A stretch of DNA of 58,034 bases from Streptomyces tagetis (GTDB taxonomy: Bacteria > Actinomycetota > Actinomycetes > Streptomycetales > Streptomycetaceae). The DNA lies in the NCBI RefSeq assembly GCF_018069565.1, contig NZ_JAGPNL010000014.1:1-58034 (forward strand). The letters are read 5' to 3'. The notes below the pieces were generated by a model, which saw nothing but the letters and a program-made list of their open reading frames with translations, was not told the origin of the DNA and ran no database searches. Positions within the stretch are counted from its first letter, which is position 1. Each line of letters starts with the position of its first letter. This document shows positions 41,640 to 49,746 of the stretch, piece by piece. The translations under genes were made by a program, and so were the position numbers.

Positions 41640-41833
41640 AGAGCGCAACGCGATTGACGTGGGTCAAGAGCACGCACAGCAGCGGTGAAGGCGGGGATTG
41701 CGTCGAGGTGGCTCGTTCCGCCGCCGCTGTTCACGTCAGGGACTCGAAGGATGTCGCGCGTCCTGGGCTGGCCGTCGGGCGGGGTGCCTGGGCGATATTC
41801 GTGGCGCACGCCGGTAACGGTCGGGTGGACTGA
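41636..41833 (+). CDS. DUF397 domain protein
   Basis: A 65-residue protein beginning LTWVKSTHSSGEGGDCVEVA and continuing VHVRDSKDVARPGLAV, the full DUF397 pattern. Such genes usually follow XRE/DUF5753 regulators in Streptomyces and may antagonise them in toxin-antitoxin-like or developmental pairs. Here the partner is broken, leaving an orphan. Its GC content is lower than that of neighbours. Confidence 0.85.
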   Translation: MKSATRLTWVKSTHSSGEGGDCVEVARSAAAVHVRDSKDVARPGLAVGRGAWAIFVAHAGNGRVD

Positions 41834-41848
41834 GCCGCGTTGGGACGA

Positions 41849-41877
41849 CCGTGCCCTGCCGAGCGGGCGGGGCACGG
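41849..41877. terminator. hairpin between convergent DUF397 and LacI genes
   Basis: CCGTGCCC (41849-41856) pairs with GGGCACGG (41870-41877) in the 54-bp gap between two convergent genes. Confidence 0.55.
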
Positions 41878-41887
41878 GAGTTCGCCG

Positions 41888-42925
41888 CTACGCCTCCCCG
41901 GAGCGGGCTTCCCGTACGCGTGCCGGCGCGGGCCCCGTGCTGGCGCGTACCGTCAGTTCCGGCGGGAGCAGGACGACCTCGTCCGGGCCCGCGCCGTCGA
42001 TCTTCGCGACCAGGTGTTCCACCGCCCGGCGGCCCATCTCCCGCGCCGGGACGGCGACCGAGGTGAGCCGTACGGACGCCTGGACGGCGACCTGTTCCGG
42101 GCAGACGGCGATCACCGAGACGTCCTCCGGCACGGCGCGGCCCCGTCGGCGCAGCAGGGCGAGCAGTGGTTCGACCGCGGCCTCGTTCTGGACGACGAAC
42201 GCCGTGGTGTCCGGGCGTTCGTCGAAGACGCGGCCCAGCGTGGCGGCGAGCGCGTCGTAACCGCCCTCGCAGGGGCGGTGCAGCAGCCGCAGCCCCCGTT
42301 CGGCGGCCCGTGAGCGCAGTCCGCCGAGGGTGCGTTCGGCGAAGCCGGTGCGCCGCTCGTAGACGCCGGGGGCCTCGCCGATGAGGGCGATCTCCCGGTG
42401 GCCCAGCTCCGCCAGATGATCGACGCACAGCGCGCCGGTCGCGGTGAAGTCGAGGTCCACGCAGGTCAGTCCGGTGGTGTCGGCGGGCAGACCGATCAGT
42501 ACCGACGGCCGGCCGCTCGCGCGCAGTGGAGGCAGCCGCCCGTCGTCGAGTTCCACGTCCATGAGGATCACGGCGTCGGCGAGCCCGCTGCCGGTGACCC
42601 GGCGGACCGCGGCGGGGCCCTCCTCCCCGGTGAGCAGCAGGACGTCGTACCCGTGGGCGCGCGCGGCGGTGGCGACCGCGACGGCGATCTCCATCATCAC
42701 CGGCACGTACAGCTCCGTGCGCAGCGGCACCATCAGGGCGATGATGTTCGACCGCCCGCCGGCGAGGGCGCGGGCCCCCGCGTTCGGGTGGTAGCCGAGG
42801 ACGCGGATGCTCTCCTCGACGCGCTGCCGGGTGGCGCCGGAGATGGACCGCTTGCCGCTGAGGACGTAGCTCACCGTGCTCGCCGAGACTCCGGCGTGCC
42901 GGGCGACCTCGGCGAGGGTGACCAT
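41888..42925 (-). CDS. LacI family transcriptional regulator
   Basis: A 345-residue repressor from ATG 42925 (GGAGG six bases upstream). The N-terminal HTH and hinge, MVTLAEVARHAGVSASTVSYVLSGKRSISGATRQRVEESIRVLGYHPNAGARALAGGRS, is complete, followed by a periplasmic-binding-protein-like sensor domain (NIIALMVPL..., VILMDVELDDGRL, DFTATGALCVDHLAELGHREIALIGE). It is divergent from the acyl-CoA dehydrogenase gene. A perfect palindrome and a second imperfect copy lie in the shared upstream region, suggesting autoregulation and control of the dehydrogenase. The ligand is unknown. Confidence 0.92.
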   Translation of the reverse strand: MVTLAEVARHAGVSASTVSYVLSGKRSISGATRQRVEESIRVLGYHPNAGARALAGGRSNIIALMVPLRTELYVPVMMEIAVAVATAARAHGYDVLLLTGEEGPAAVRRVTGSGLADAVILMDVELDDGRLPPLRASGRPSVLIGLPADTTGLTCVDLDFTATGALCVDHLAELGHREIALIGEAPGVYERRTGFAERTLGGLRSRAAERGLRLLHRPCEGGYDALAATLGRVFDERPDTTAFVVQNEAAVEPLLALLRRRGRAVPEDVSVIAVCPEQVAVQASVRLTSVAVPAREMGRRAVEHLVAKIDGAGPDEVVLLPPELTVRASTGPAPARVREARSGEA

Positions 42926-42941
42926 CCGGGCCTCCGGGCGG

Positions 42942-42957
42942 GATGAAGCGCGTCGAC
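42942..42957. promoter_or_regulatory. imperfect second LacI-type operator
   Basis: GATGAAGCGCGTCGAC matches 13 of 16 positions of the perfect operator core GTCGAAGCGCTTCGAC. It lies 17 bp upstream of the lacI-type start and its centre is 91 bp from the first operator. Confidence 0.5.
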
Positions 42958-43031
42958 GGTGGGGCGCTCGCGGTGGGACAGGCGGGGTGAGGTGACAGTA
43001 GCCAGGCGGCGAGGGGGTGTCCAGAGCGGGG

Positions 43032-43049
43032 CGTCGAAGCGCTTCGACG
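43032..43049. promoter_or_regulatory. perfect 18-bp LacI-type operator
   Basis: CGTCGAAGCGCTTCGACG is fully palindromic with the central CG of LacI/GalR operators (compare the family pattern with AAGCGCTT). It lies in the divergent lacI / acyl-CoA dehydrogenase region. Confidence 0.75.
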
Positions 43050-43259
43050 GGTTCATGCGGGGGTGGGGCGCGGCCGTCGTGTCGTCGTGGGGCGTCCGCC
43101 GGGCTTCCGCCGAACGGCCGCGGCAGGGGTGGTGGGCCCCCGGCCCCCGCGGTACACACGATGTGCGTGGACCGACCCGTACCGTACGCCCGCGGCGCCG
43201 CCTCCGCCGGTCTCCGTGGCCGTACGCTCCCCCCGACGCCGAGGCCCCAGGTGACCCGC

Positions 43260-45206
43260 ATGTCCGCACCCGCCGCCCCCTCCTCCCGACCCGCCGTCAC
43301 CGAACGCGAGGCCCGCCGGGTGGCCGAGGCCGCCCGCGAACAGGACTGGCGCAGGCCCAGCTTCGCCAAGGAACTGTTCCTCGGCCGCCTCCGCCTCGAC
43401 CTCCTCCACCCGCACCCCCTCCCGGACCCGGACGACGTCCGGCGCGGGGAGGAGTTCCTCGCCCGCCTCCGCGACTTCTGCGAGCGGCGGATCGACGGCG
43501 CCGCCGTCGAACGCGACGCGCGCGTCCCCGACGAGGTGATCACCGGGCTGAAGGAGATCGGCGCCTTCGGCATGAAGATCGACACCGAGTACGGCGGCCT
43601 CGGCCTCACGCAGGTCTACTACAACAAGGCCCTCGCCCTGGTCGGCTCCGCCAGCCCCGCCGTCGGCGCGCTGCTCTCCGCCCACCAGTCCATCGGCGTG
43701 CCGCAGCCGCTGAAGCTGTTCGGCACCGAGGCGCAGAAGGACGCCTTCCTGCCGCGCTGCGCCCGCACCGACATCTCGGCCTTCCTGCTGACCGAACCGG
43801 ACGTCGGCTCCGACCCGGCCCGCCTGGCGACCACCGCCGTCCCGGACGGGGACGACTACGTCCTCGACGGAGTGAAACTCTGGACGACCAACGGCGTCAT
43901 CGCCGACCTGCTCGTCGTCATGGCCCGCGTGCCCGCCTCCGAAGGGCACCGGGGCGGCATCACCGCCTTCGTCGTCGAGGCGTCCTCGGCGGGCATCACG
44001 GTCGAGCACCGCAACGCCTTCATGGGGCTGCGCGGACTGGAGAACGGCGTCACCCGCTTCCACCGGGTCCGGGTCCCCGCCACGCACCGCATCGGCCCCG
44101 AGGGCGCCGGGCTCAAGATCGCCCTGACCACGCTCAACACCGGCCGCCTCTCGCTGCCCGCGATGTGCGTGGGCGCCGGCAAGTGGTGCCTGAAGATCGC
44201 CCGCGAGTGGTCGGCCGCCCGGGAGCAGTGGGGCAAGCCGGTCGCGCTGCACGAGGCCGTCGGCTCCAAGATCGCGTTCATCGCGGCGACGACCTTCGCC
44301 CTGGAGGCCGTCCTCGACCTGTCCTCCCAGATGGCCGACGAGGACCGCAACGACATCCGCATCGAGGCCGCCCTCGCCAAGCTCTACGGCTCCGAGATGG
44401 CCTGCCTGATCGCCGACCACCTGGTGCAGATCCGCGGCGGCCGGGGCTTCGAGACGGCCGACTCCCTCGCCGCCCGGGGCGAACGCGCCGTGCCCGCCGA
44501 GCAGATGCTCCGCGACCTGCGCATCAACCGGATCTTCGAGGGCTCCACCGAGATCATGCACCTGCTGATCGCGCGCGAGGCGGTCGACGCCCACCTCGCC
44601 GTCGCCGGCGACCTCATCGACCCCGACGCCTCCCTCGGCGACAAGGCGAGGGCGGGCGCGCAGGCCGGCGCCTTCTACGCCAGATGGCTCCCCAAGCTGG
44701 TCGCCGGGCCCGGCCAACTCCCCGGTTCCTACGCCGAGTTCCACCCGGCCGGCTACCCCGACCTGGCCGCGCACCTGCGGTATGCCGAGCGCGCCGCCCG
44801 CAAGCTGGCCCGCTCCACCTTCTACGCCATGTCCCGCTGGCAGGGCCGGATGGAGACCAAGCAGGGCTTCCTCGGGCGCGTCGTCGACATCGGCGCCGAG
44901 CTGTTCGCGGTGAGCGCCGCCTGTGTCCGCGCCGAGCACCTGCGCGCCCGGGGCGAGAACGGCCGCGAGGCGTACCAGCTCGCCGACGCCTTCTGCCGCC
45001 AGGCCCGGCTGCGTGCCGACGAACTCTTCGCCCGCCTGTGGCACAACACCGACGACCTCGACCGCAAGGTCGTCAAGGGCGTCCTCGGCGGCGCGTACAC
45101 CTGGCTTGAAGACGGCATCGTCGACCCGTCCCGCCCCGGCCCCTGGATCGCCGACACCACCCCGGGCCCCTCCACCCACCCGGACACCCACCGCACCATC
45201 GACTGA
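43260..45206 (+). CDS. acyl-CoA dehydrogenase family protein
   Basis: Flavoenzyme of 648 residues from ATG 43260 (AGGTGA at 43249-43254; GTG 43251 is an alternative). The N-terminal helical and central beta domains show EIGAFGMKIDTEYGGLGLTQVYYNK, FLLTEPDVGSDPARL and KLWTTNGVIADLLVVMAR. The C-terminal half has REWSAAREQWGKPVALHEAV and LRDLRINRIFEGSTEIMHLLIAREA, where the Glu of FEGSTE is near the usual catalytic position. A further 120-residue C-terminal extension makes it longer than the 380-residue classic enzymes, like very-long-chain types. Probably fatty or branched acyl-CoA oxidation under LacI-type control. Confidence 0.88.
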   Translation: MSAPAAPSSRPAVTEREARRVAEAAREQDWRRPSFAKELFLGRLRLDLLHPHPLPDPDDVRRGEEFLARLRDFCERRIDGAAVERDARVPDEVITGLKEIGAFGMKIDTEYGGLGLTQVYYNKALALVGSASPAVGALLSAHQSIGVPQPLKLFGTEAQKDAFLPRCARTDISAFLLTEPDVGSDPARLATTAVPDGDDYVLDGVKLWTTNGVIADLLVVMARVPASEGHRGGITAFVVEASSAGITVEHRNAFMGLRGLENGVTRFHRVRVPATHRIGPEGAGLKIALTTLNTGRLSLPAMCVGAGKWCLKIAREWSAAREQWGKPVALHEAVGSKIAFIAATTFALEAVLDLSSQMADEDRNDIRIEAALAKLYGSEMACLIADHLVQIRGGRGFETADSLAARGERAVPAEQMLRDLRINRIFEGSTEIMHLLIAREAVDAHLAVAGDLIDPDASLGDKARAGAQAGAFYARWLPKLVAGPGQLPGSYAEFHPAGYPDLAAHLRYAERAARKLARSTFYAMSRWQGRMETKQGFLGRVVDIGAELFAVSAACVRAEHLRARGENGREAYQLADAFCRQARLRADELFARLWHNTDDLDRKVVKGVLGGAYTWLEDGIVDPSRPGPWIADTTPGPSTHPDTHRTID

Positions 45207-45588
45207 CCGGGAGGGCGCGGGCGGTGAGGCGGGGTCGAGGGGGTGCCGGTGCCGGTGGTGACCGCCGCCACGCCCGACCGGCCTCGCCCCGCGCACCCCG
45301 GTCGGCCGACACGCCGCGGCCCGCGCCCGCGCCACGCCCGGCGCACCGCGCCCCGCGCACCCCGGTCGCCCGACACGCCGTACCGGCATCCCCGTAGCGG
45401 CGTCCACCGGGTGGGGTCCACGGCGCCGCTCCGGCGGGATGTGGGAAGGCTCACCCTCCCTCACCACCGCGTACCCGCGCGTGCCGGTGCCCCCGGCGGC
45501 CCCCGAGGACCCCGTGGGGGACGGGGCGTGACACCCGGGTGACCGACGCCCTGTCCTGCCGGACGCCGGATGCGGCAACAATGGGGGA
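45207..45588. other. gene-free stretch with a 30-bp direct repeat upstream of dxr
   Basis: No supported gene. A 30-bp sequence at 45287-45316 (CCCCGCGCACCCCGGTCGG...) recurs with one mismatch at 45351-45380, period 64 bp, within a C-rich block. The last 100 bp lead into dxr; no convincing -35/-10 was found. Confidence 0.6.
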
Positions 45589-46845
45589 ATGAGCGACAGT
45601 CCAGCCCCCCTCGCCGACCCGCACCTCGTCCACGACCCCGTCGCCGGAGACGGCCCGAAGGACGTGGTGATCCTGGGCTCCACCGGCTCGGTCGGCACCC
45701 AGGCCATCGATCTCGTGCTGCGCCACCCCGACCGCTTCCGGGTCACCGCCCTGTCCGCCAACGGCGGCCGGGTCGCCCTCCTCGCCGAGCAGGCGTACCG
45801 GCTGAAGGCCCGCACCGTCGCCGTGGCCCGCGAGGACGTCGTCCCGGCCCTGCGCGAGGCGCTCACCGCCCAGTACGGCGCGGGGGAGCCGCTTCCGGAG
45901 ATCCTGGCCGGGCCGGACGCCGCCACCCAGGTCGCCGCCTCCGCCTGCCACACCGTGCTCAACGGCATCACCGGCTCCATCGGCCTCGCACCGACCCTGG
46001 CCGCCCTGGAGGCGGGCCGCACCCTCGCACTCGCCAACAAGGAGTCGCTCATCGTCGGCGGCCCCCTCGTCAAGGCCCTCGCCAAGCCCGGCCAGATCAT
46101 CCCCGTCGACTCCGAGCACGCCGCCCTCTTCCAGGCGCTGGCCGCCGGCACCCGCGCCGACGTGCGCCGGCTCGTCGTCACCGCCTCCGGCGGCCCCTTC
46201 CGCGGCCGGACCCGGGAGCAACTGGCCGAGGTCACCGTCGAGGACGCCCTCGCCCACCCCACCTGGGCCATGGGCCCGGTGATCACGATCAACTCCGCGA
46301 CCCTCGTCAACAAGGGCCTGGAAGTGATCGAGGCCCACCTCCTCTACGACATTCCCTTCGACCGCATTGAGGTGGTCGTGCACCCGCAGTCGTATGTCCA
46401 CTCGATGGTGGAGTTCACGGACGGATCGACACTGGCCCAGGCGACGCCCCCCGACATGCGGGGGCCGATCGCCGTCGGCCTCGGCTGGCCCGAGCGCGTC
46501 CCCGGCGCGGCCCCGGCCTTCGACTGGAGCACGGCGTCCACGTGGGAGTTCTTCCCGCTGGACGGCGAGGCGTTCCCCTCGGTGGGCCTGGCCCGGCACG
46601 TCGGGCAGCTCGGCGGCACGGCCCCGGCCGTGTTCAACGCGGCCAACGAGGAGTGCGTGGAGGCGTTCCGCGCCGGCGCGCTGCCCTTCCTCGGCATCAT
46701 GGAGACCGTGACCCGGGTGGTCGAGGAGCACGGCACCCCGGACACGGGAACCCCGCTCACCGTCGCGGACGTCCTCGAAGCGGAGACCTGGGCGCGGAAC
46801 CGGGCCCGGGAGCTGGCGGCACAGACGGCGGAGGCCCGTGCATGA
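45589..46845 (+). CDS. dxr: 1-deoxy-D-xylulose-5-phosphate reductoisomerase
   Basis: NADPH enzyme making 2-C-methyl-D-erythritol 4-phosphate, the second step of the MEP isoprenoid pathway; 418 residues. KDVVILGSTGSVGTQAIDLV is the NADPH site. NGITGSIGLAPTLAALEAGRTLALANKESLIVGG, PVDSEHAALFQAL and TASGGPFRGRTREQL are catalytic-region motifs. The ATG at 45589 has GGGGGA almost touching it, poor spacing, so the exact start is less sure. It overlaps rseP by ATGA. Confidence 0.95.
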   Translation: MSDSPAPLADPHLVHDPVAGDGPKDVVILGSTGSVGTQAIDLVLRHPDRFRVTALSANGGRVALLAEQAYRLKARTVAVAREDVVPALREALTAQYGAGEPLPEILAGPDAATQVAASACHTVLNGITGSIGLAPTLAALEAGRTLALANKESLIVGGPLVKALAKPGQIIPVDSEHAALFQALAAGTRADVRRLVVTASGGPFRGRTREQLAEVTVEDALAHPTWAMGPVITINSATLVNKGLEVIEAHLLYDIPFDRIEVVVHPQSYVHSMVEFTDGSTLAQATPPDMRGPIAVGLGWPERVPGAAPAFDWSTASTWEFFPLDGEAFPSVGLARHVGQLGGTAPAVFNAANEECVEAFRAGALPFLGIMETVTRVVEEHGTPDTGTPLTVADVLEAETWARNRARELAAQTAEARA

Positions 46846-48146
46846 CGACCCTGATGTTCATCCTCGGCATAGTCCTCTTCGCGTTCGGGCTGCTCTTCTC
46901 CATCGCCTGGCACGAACTGGGACACCTGTCGACGGCGAAGCTCTTCGGCATCCGCGTGCCGCAGTACATGGTCGGCTTCGGGCCGACCCTCTTCTCGCGC
47001 CGCAGGGGCGAGACCGAGTACGGCGTCAAGGCCATCCCGTTCGGCGGCTACATCCGCATGATCGGCATGTTCCCGCCCGGCGCCGACGGCCGGCTGGAGG
47101 CCCGCTCCACCTCGCCCTGGCGCGGCATGATCGAGGACGCCCGCTCGGCCGCCTTCGAGGAACTCCAGCCGGGTGACGAGAAGCGCCTGTTCTACACGCG
47201 CAAGCCGTGGAAACGGGTCATCGTCATGTTCGCCGGCCCGTTCATGAACCTCATCCTGGCGGTGGCGCTCTTCCTCACCGTCCTGATGGGCTTCGGCATC
47301 GCCCAGCAGACGACCACCGTCAGCACCGTCTCCCAGTGCGTCATCGCGCAGAGCGAGAAGCGCGACGACTGCACCGCCGCCGACGCGGCCTCCCCGGCCG
47401 CTGCGGCCGGACTGAAGGCCGGGGACAAGATCGTCTCCTTCGACGGCGTCCGCACCACCGACTGGGACCGGCTCTCCGACCTGATCCGCTCCCACCCCGG
47501 CCAGAGCGTGCCGCTCGTCGTCGAACGCGACGGCCGCACCCTCACCCTGCACGCCGACATCGCCACCAACCAGGTCGCCAAGAAGGACTCCCACGGCCGC
47601 ATCGTCGAGGGCCAGTACGTGAACGCCGGCTTCCTCGGCTTCAGCGCCGCCACCGGCGTCGTCAAGCAGGACTTCGGCGACTCCGTGACCTGGATGGGCG
47701 ACCGCATCGGCGACGCCGTCGACTCCCTCGCCGCCCTGCCCGGCAAGGTCCCCGCCCTGTGGGACGCCGCCTTCGGCGACGGGCCCCGCGACGCCGACTC
47801 CCCGATGGGCGTGGTCGGCGCCGCCCGGGTCGGCGGCGAGATCGCCACCCTCGACATACCGCCCACCCAGCAGCTCGCCATGTTCGTCATGCTGGTCGCC
47901 GGCTTCAACCTCTCCCTGTTCCTCTTCAACATGCTCCCGCTGCTGCCGCTCGACGGCGGTCACATCGCGGGCGCGCTCTGGGAGTCGCTGCGCAGGAACA
48001 CCGCCCGCCTGCTGCGCCGCCCCGACCCGGGCCCCTTCGACGTGGCCAAGCTCATGCCCGTCGCCTACGTGGTCGCCGGGGTCTTCATCTGCTTCACCCT
48101 GCTCGTCCTGGTGGCGGATGTCGTCAACCCGGTACGCATCACCTGA
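46842..48146 (+). CDS. rseP: site-2 zinc metalloprotease (RseP/M50)
   Basis: Intramembrane protease of 434 residues. The zinc motif SIAWHELGHLSTAKLF (His24, Glu25, His28) is in the first membrane segment. A PDZ domain (AAAAGLKAGDKIVSFDGVRTTDWDRLSDLI) occupies the centre, and the third ligand is in LLPLLPLDGGHIAGALW (Asp371). It cleaves membrane-embedded regulators such as anti-sigma factors or signal-peptide remnants. It sits in the usual dxr-rseP-ispG order with a 4-bp overlap to dxr. Confidence 0.94.
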   Translation: MTTLMFILGIVLFAFGLLFSIAWHELGHLSTAKLFGIRVPQYMVGFGPTLFSRRRGETEYGVKAIPFGGYIRMIGMFPPGADGRLEARSTSPWRGMIEDARSAAFEELQPGDEKRLFYTRKPWKRVIVMFAGPFMNLILAVALFLTVLMGFGIAQQTTTVSTVSQCVIAQSEKRDDCTAADAASPAAAAGLKAGDKIVSFDGVRTTDWDRLSDLIRSHPGQSVPLVVERDGRTLTLHADIATNQVAKKDSHGRIVEGQYVNAGFLGFSAATGVVKQDFGDSVTWMGDRIGDAVDSLAALPGKVPALWDAAFGDGPRDADSPMGVVGAARVGGEIATLDIPPTQQLAMFVMLVAGFNLSLFLFNMLPLLPLDGGHIAGALWESLRRNTARLLRRPDPGPFDVAKLMPVAYVVAGVFICFTLLVLVADVVNPVRIT

Positions 48147-48356
48147 CCGGTGCCGGACGCCGGGGCGCGTCACCCGATCCGGGGAGCATGTCCCCCGGAA
48201 GGGGTGTTCACGCCCGGCGCCCGGCAGGTCGACGCCATCGGGTGGACCGGCCGCACACCATGTGCCCGGCGTTCACGTCGGTGCCGTAATCTCAAAGCCG
48301 GAGCCCGCCGCTGAACGGGACCGCACCTTGATCCACGACTTGGGGTTGCACAGCAG

Positions 48357-49514
48357 ATGACTGCGATTTCTCTCGGCATGCCGTCCGTTCCGACCAAGCT
48401 CGCCGAGCGCCGCAAGAGCCGGCAGATCCAGGTCGGCTCCGTGGCAGTGGGCGGTGACGCCCCGGTGTCGGTGCAGTCGATGACGACGACGCGGACGTCG
48501 GACATCGGTGCGACGTTGCAGCAGATCGCGGAGTTGACGGCGTCGGGGTGCCAGATCGTGCGGGTGGCGTGTCCGACGCAGGACGACGCGGACGCGTTGT
48601 CGGTGATTGCGCGGAAGTCGCAGATCCCGGTGATCGCGGACATTCATTTCCAGCCGAAGTACGTGTTCGCCGCGATCGAGGCGGGGTGTGCGGCGGTGCG
48701 GGTGAACCCGGGGAACATCAAGAAGTTCGACGACCAGGTGCGGGAGATCTCCAAGGCGGCCCGGGACCACGGCACCCCGATCCGGATCGGGGTGAACGCG
48801 GGCTCGCTGGACCAGCGGCTGATGCGGAAGTACGGGAAGGCGACGCCGGAGGCGCTGGTGGAGTCGGCGCTGTGGGAGGCGTCGCTCTTCGAGGAGCACG
48901 GTTTCCGGGACATCAAGATCTCGGTGAAGCACAACGACCCGGTCGTGATGGTCGAGGCGTACCGGCAGCTCGCGGAGCAGTGCGACTACCCGCTCCACCT
49001 GGGTGTGACGGAGGCGGGCCCTGCTTTTCAGGGGACGATCAAGTCGGCGGTGGCCTTCGGCGCGCTGCTCTCGCGGGGGATCGGGGACACGATCCGGGTG
49101 TCGCTGTCGGCGCCTCCGGTGGAGGAGATCAAGGTCGGCATCCAGATCCTGGAGTCGCTGAACCTGCGCCAGCGCGGGCTGGAGATCGTGTCGTGCCCGT
49201 CGTGCGGGCGGGCGCAGGTGGACGTGTACAAGCTGGCGGAGGAGGTCACCGCCGGTCTGACCGGGATGGACGTGCCGCTGCGGGTCGCGGTGATGGGCTG
49301 TGTCGTCAACGGTCCGGGCGAGGCCCGTGAGGCCGACCTCGGTGTGGCCTCGGGCAACGGCAAGGGGCAGATCTTCGTGAAGGGCGAGGTCATCAAGACC
49401 GTCCCCGAGTCGAAGATCGTGGAGACGCTGATCGAAGAGGCCATGAAGATCGCCGAGAGGATGGAGCAGGAGGGCGTCGCCTCCGGCGAACCCTCCGTCT
49501 CGGTGGCCGGCTGA
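48357..49514 (+). CDS. ispG: 4-hydroxy-3-methylbut-2-enyl-diphosphate synthase
   Basis: Iron-sulfur enzyme of the MEP pathway making HMBPP, 385 residues from ATG 48357. Features: VSVQSMTTTRTSDIGATLQQIAELTASGCQIVRVACP, AVRVNPGNIKKFDDQV, HLGVTEAGPAFQGTIKS, and the cluster cysteines in EIVSCPSCGRAQVDV and VAVMGCVVNGPGEAREAD. From about 48470 to 49300 the codons are GCG/ACG/TCG/TTG-rich, unlike the C-ending codons of dxr, rseP and the gene ends. Streptomyces often carry a second ispG elsewhere, so gene conversion is possible. No clear SD is visible. Confidence 0.95.
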   Translation: MTAISLGMPSVPTKLAERRKSRQIQVGSVAVGGDAPVSVQSMTTTRTSDIGATLQQIAELTASGCQIVRVACPTQDDADALSVIARKSQIPVIADIHFQPKYVFAAIEAGCAAVRVNPGNIKKFDDQVREISKAARDHGTPIRIGVNAGSLDQRLMRKYGKATPEALVESALWEASLFEEHGFRDIKISVKHNDPVVMVEAYRQLAEQCDYPLHLGVTEAGPAFQGTIKSAVAFGALLSRGIGDTIRVSLSAPPVEEIKVGIQILESLNLRQRGLEIVSCPSCGRAQVDVYKLAEEVTAGLTGMDVPLRVAVMGCVVNGPGEAREADLGVASGNGKGQIFVKGEVIKTVPESKIVETLIEEAMKIAERMEQEGVASGEPSVSVAG

Positions 49515-49516
49515 AC

Positions 49517-49654
49517 CACCCGCCCGTGGCCGGCCGGCGCACGCGTCCGTGGCCGGCCGGCGCACCTGCCCGTGGTCGGCCGACTCACCTGTCCGTGGCC
49601 GACTGACGCACCTGTCCGTGGCCGGTCGGCATACGGTCCGTCGTCGGCCGGCGC
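49517..49654 (+). repeat. six tandem 23-bp repeats directly after ispG
   Basis: Units begin at 49517, 49540, 49563, 49586, 49609 and 49632, each exactly 23 bp, with consensus CACCTGTCCGTGGCC followed by GGCCGGCG. Units 1 and 2 differ at three bases; unit 6 is most diverged. The array starts two bases after the ispG stop. The period is not a multiple of three, so it is not coding. Confidence 0.88.
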
Positions 49655-49746
49655 GGTCGTGGAGCCGCGTCGTCCCCGGGGGCGGCGCGGCACAAATTCG
49701 GCGGGTACAGTGCGGGAACCAGCAGATCTCAGGTGAGGCCCCGCAC

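Noticed and set aside
45243..45542. Plus-strand 99-residue open frame before dxr
   Set aside because: Runs through the 30-bp repeats, Arg/Pro-rich, no SD and no family resemblance.
48272..48292. ispG promoter TTCACG / TAATCT
   Set aside because: TAATCT is a fair -10, but TTCACG is only 9 bp away and no other -35 fits.
49517..49654. CRISPR array after ispG
   Set aside because: Units are tandem with no unique spacers and no cas genes are present.
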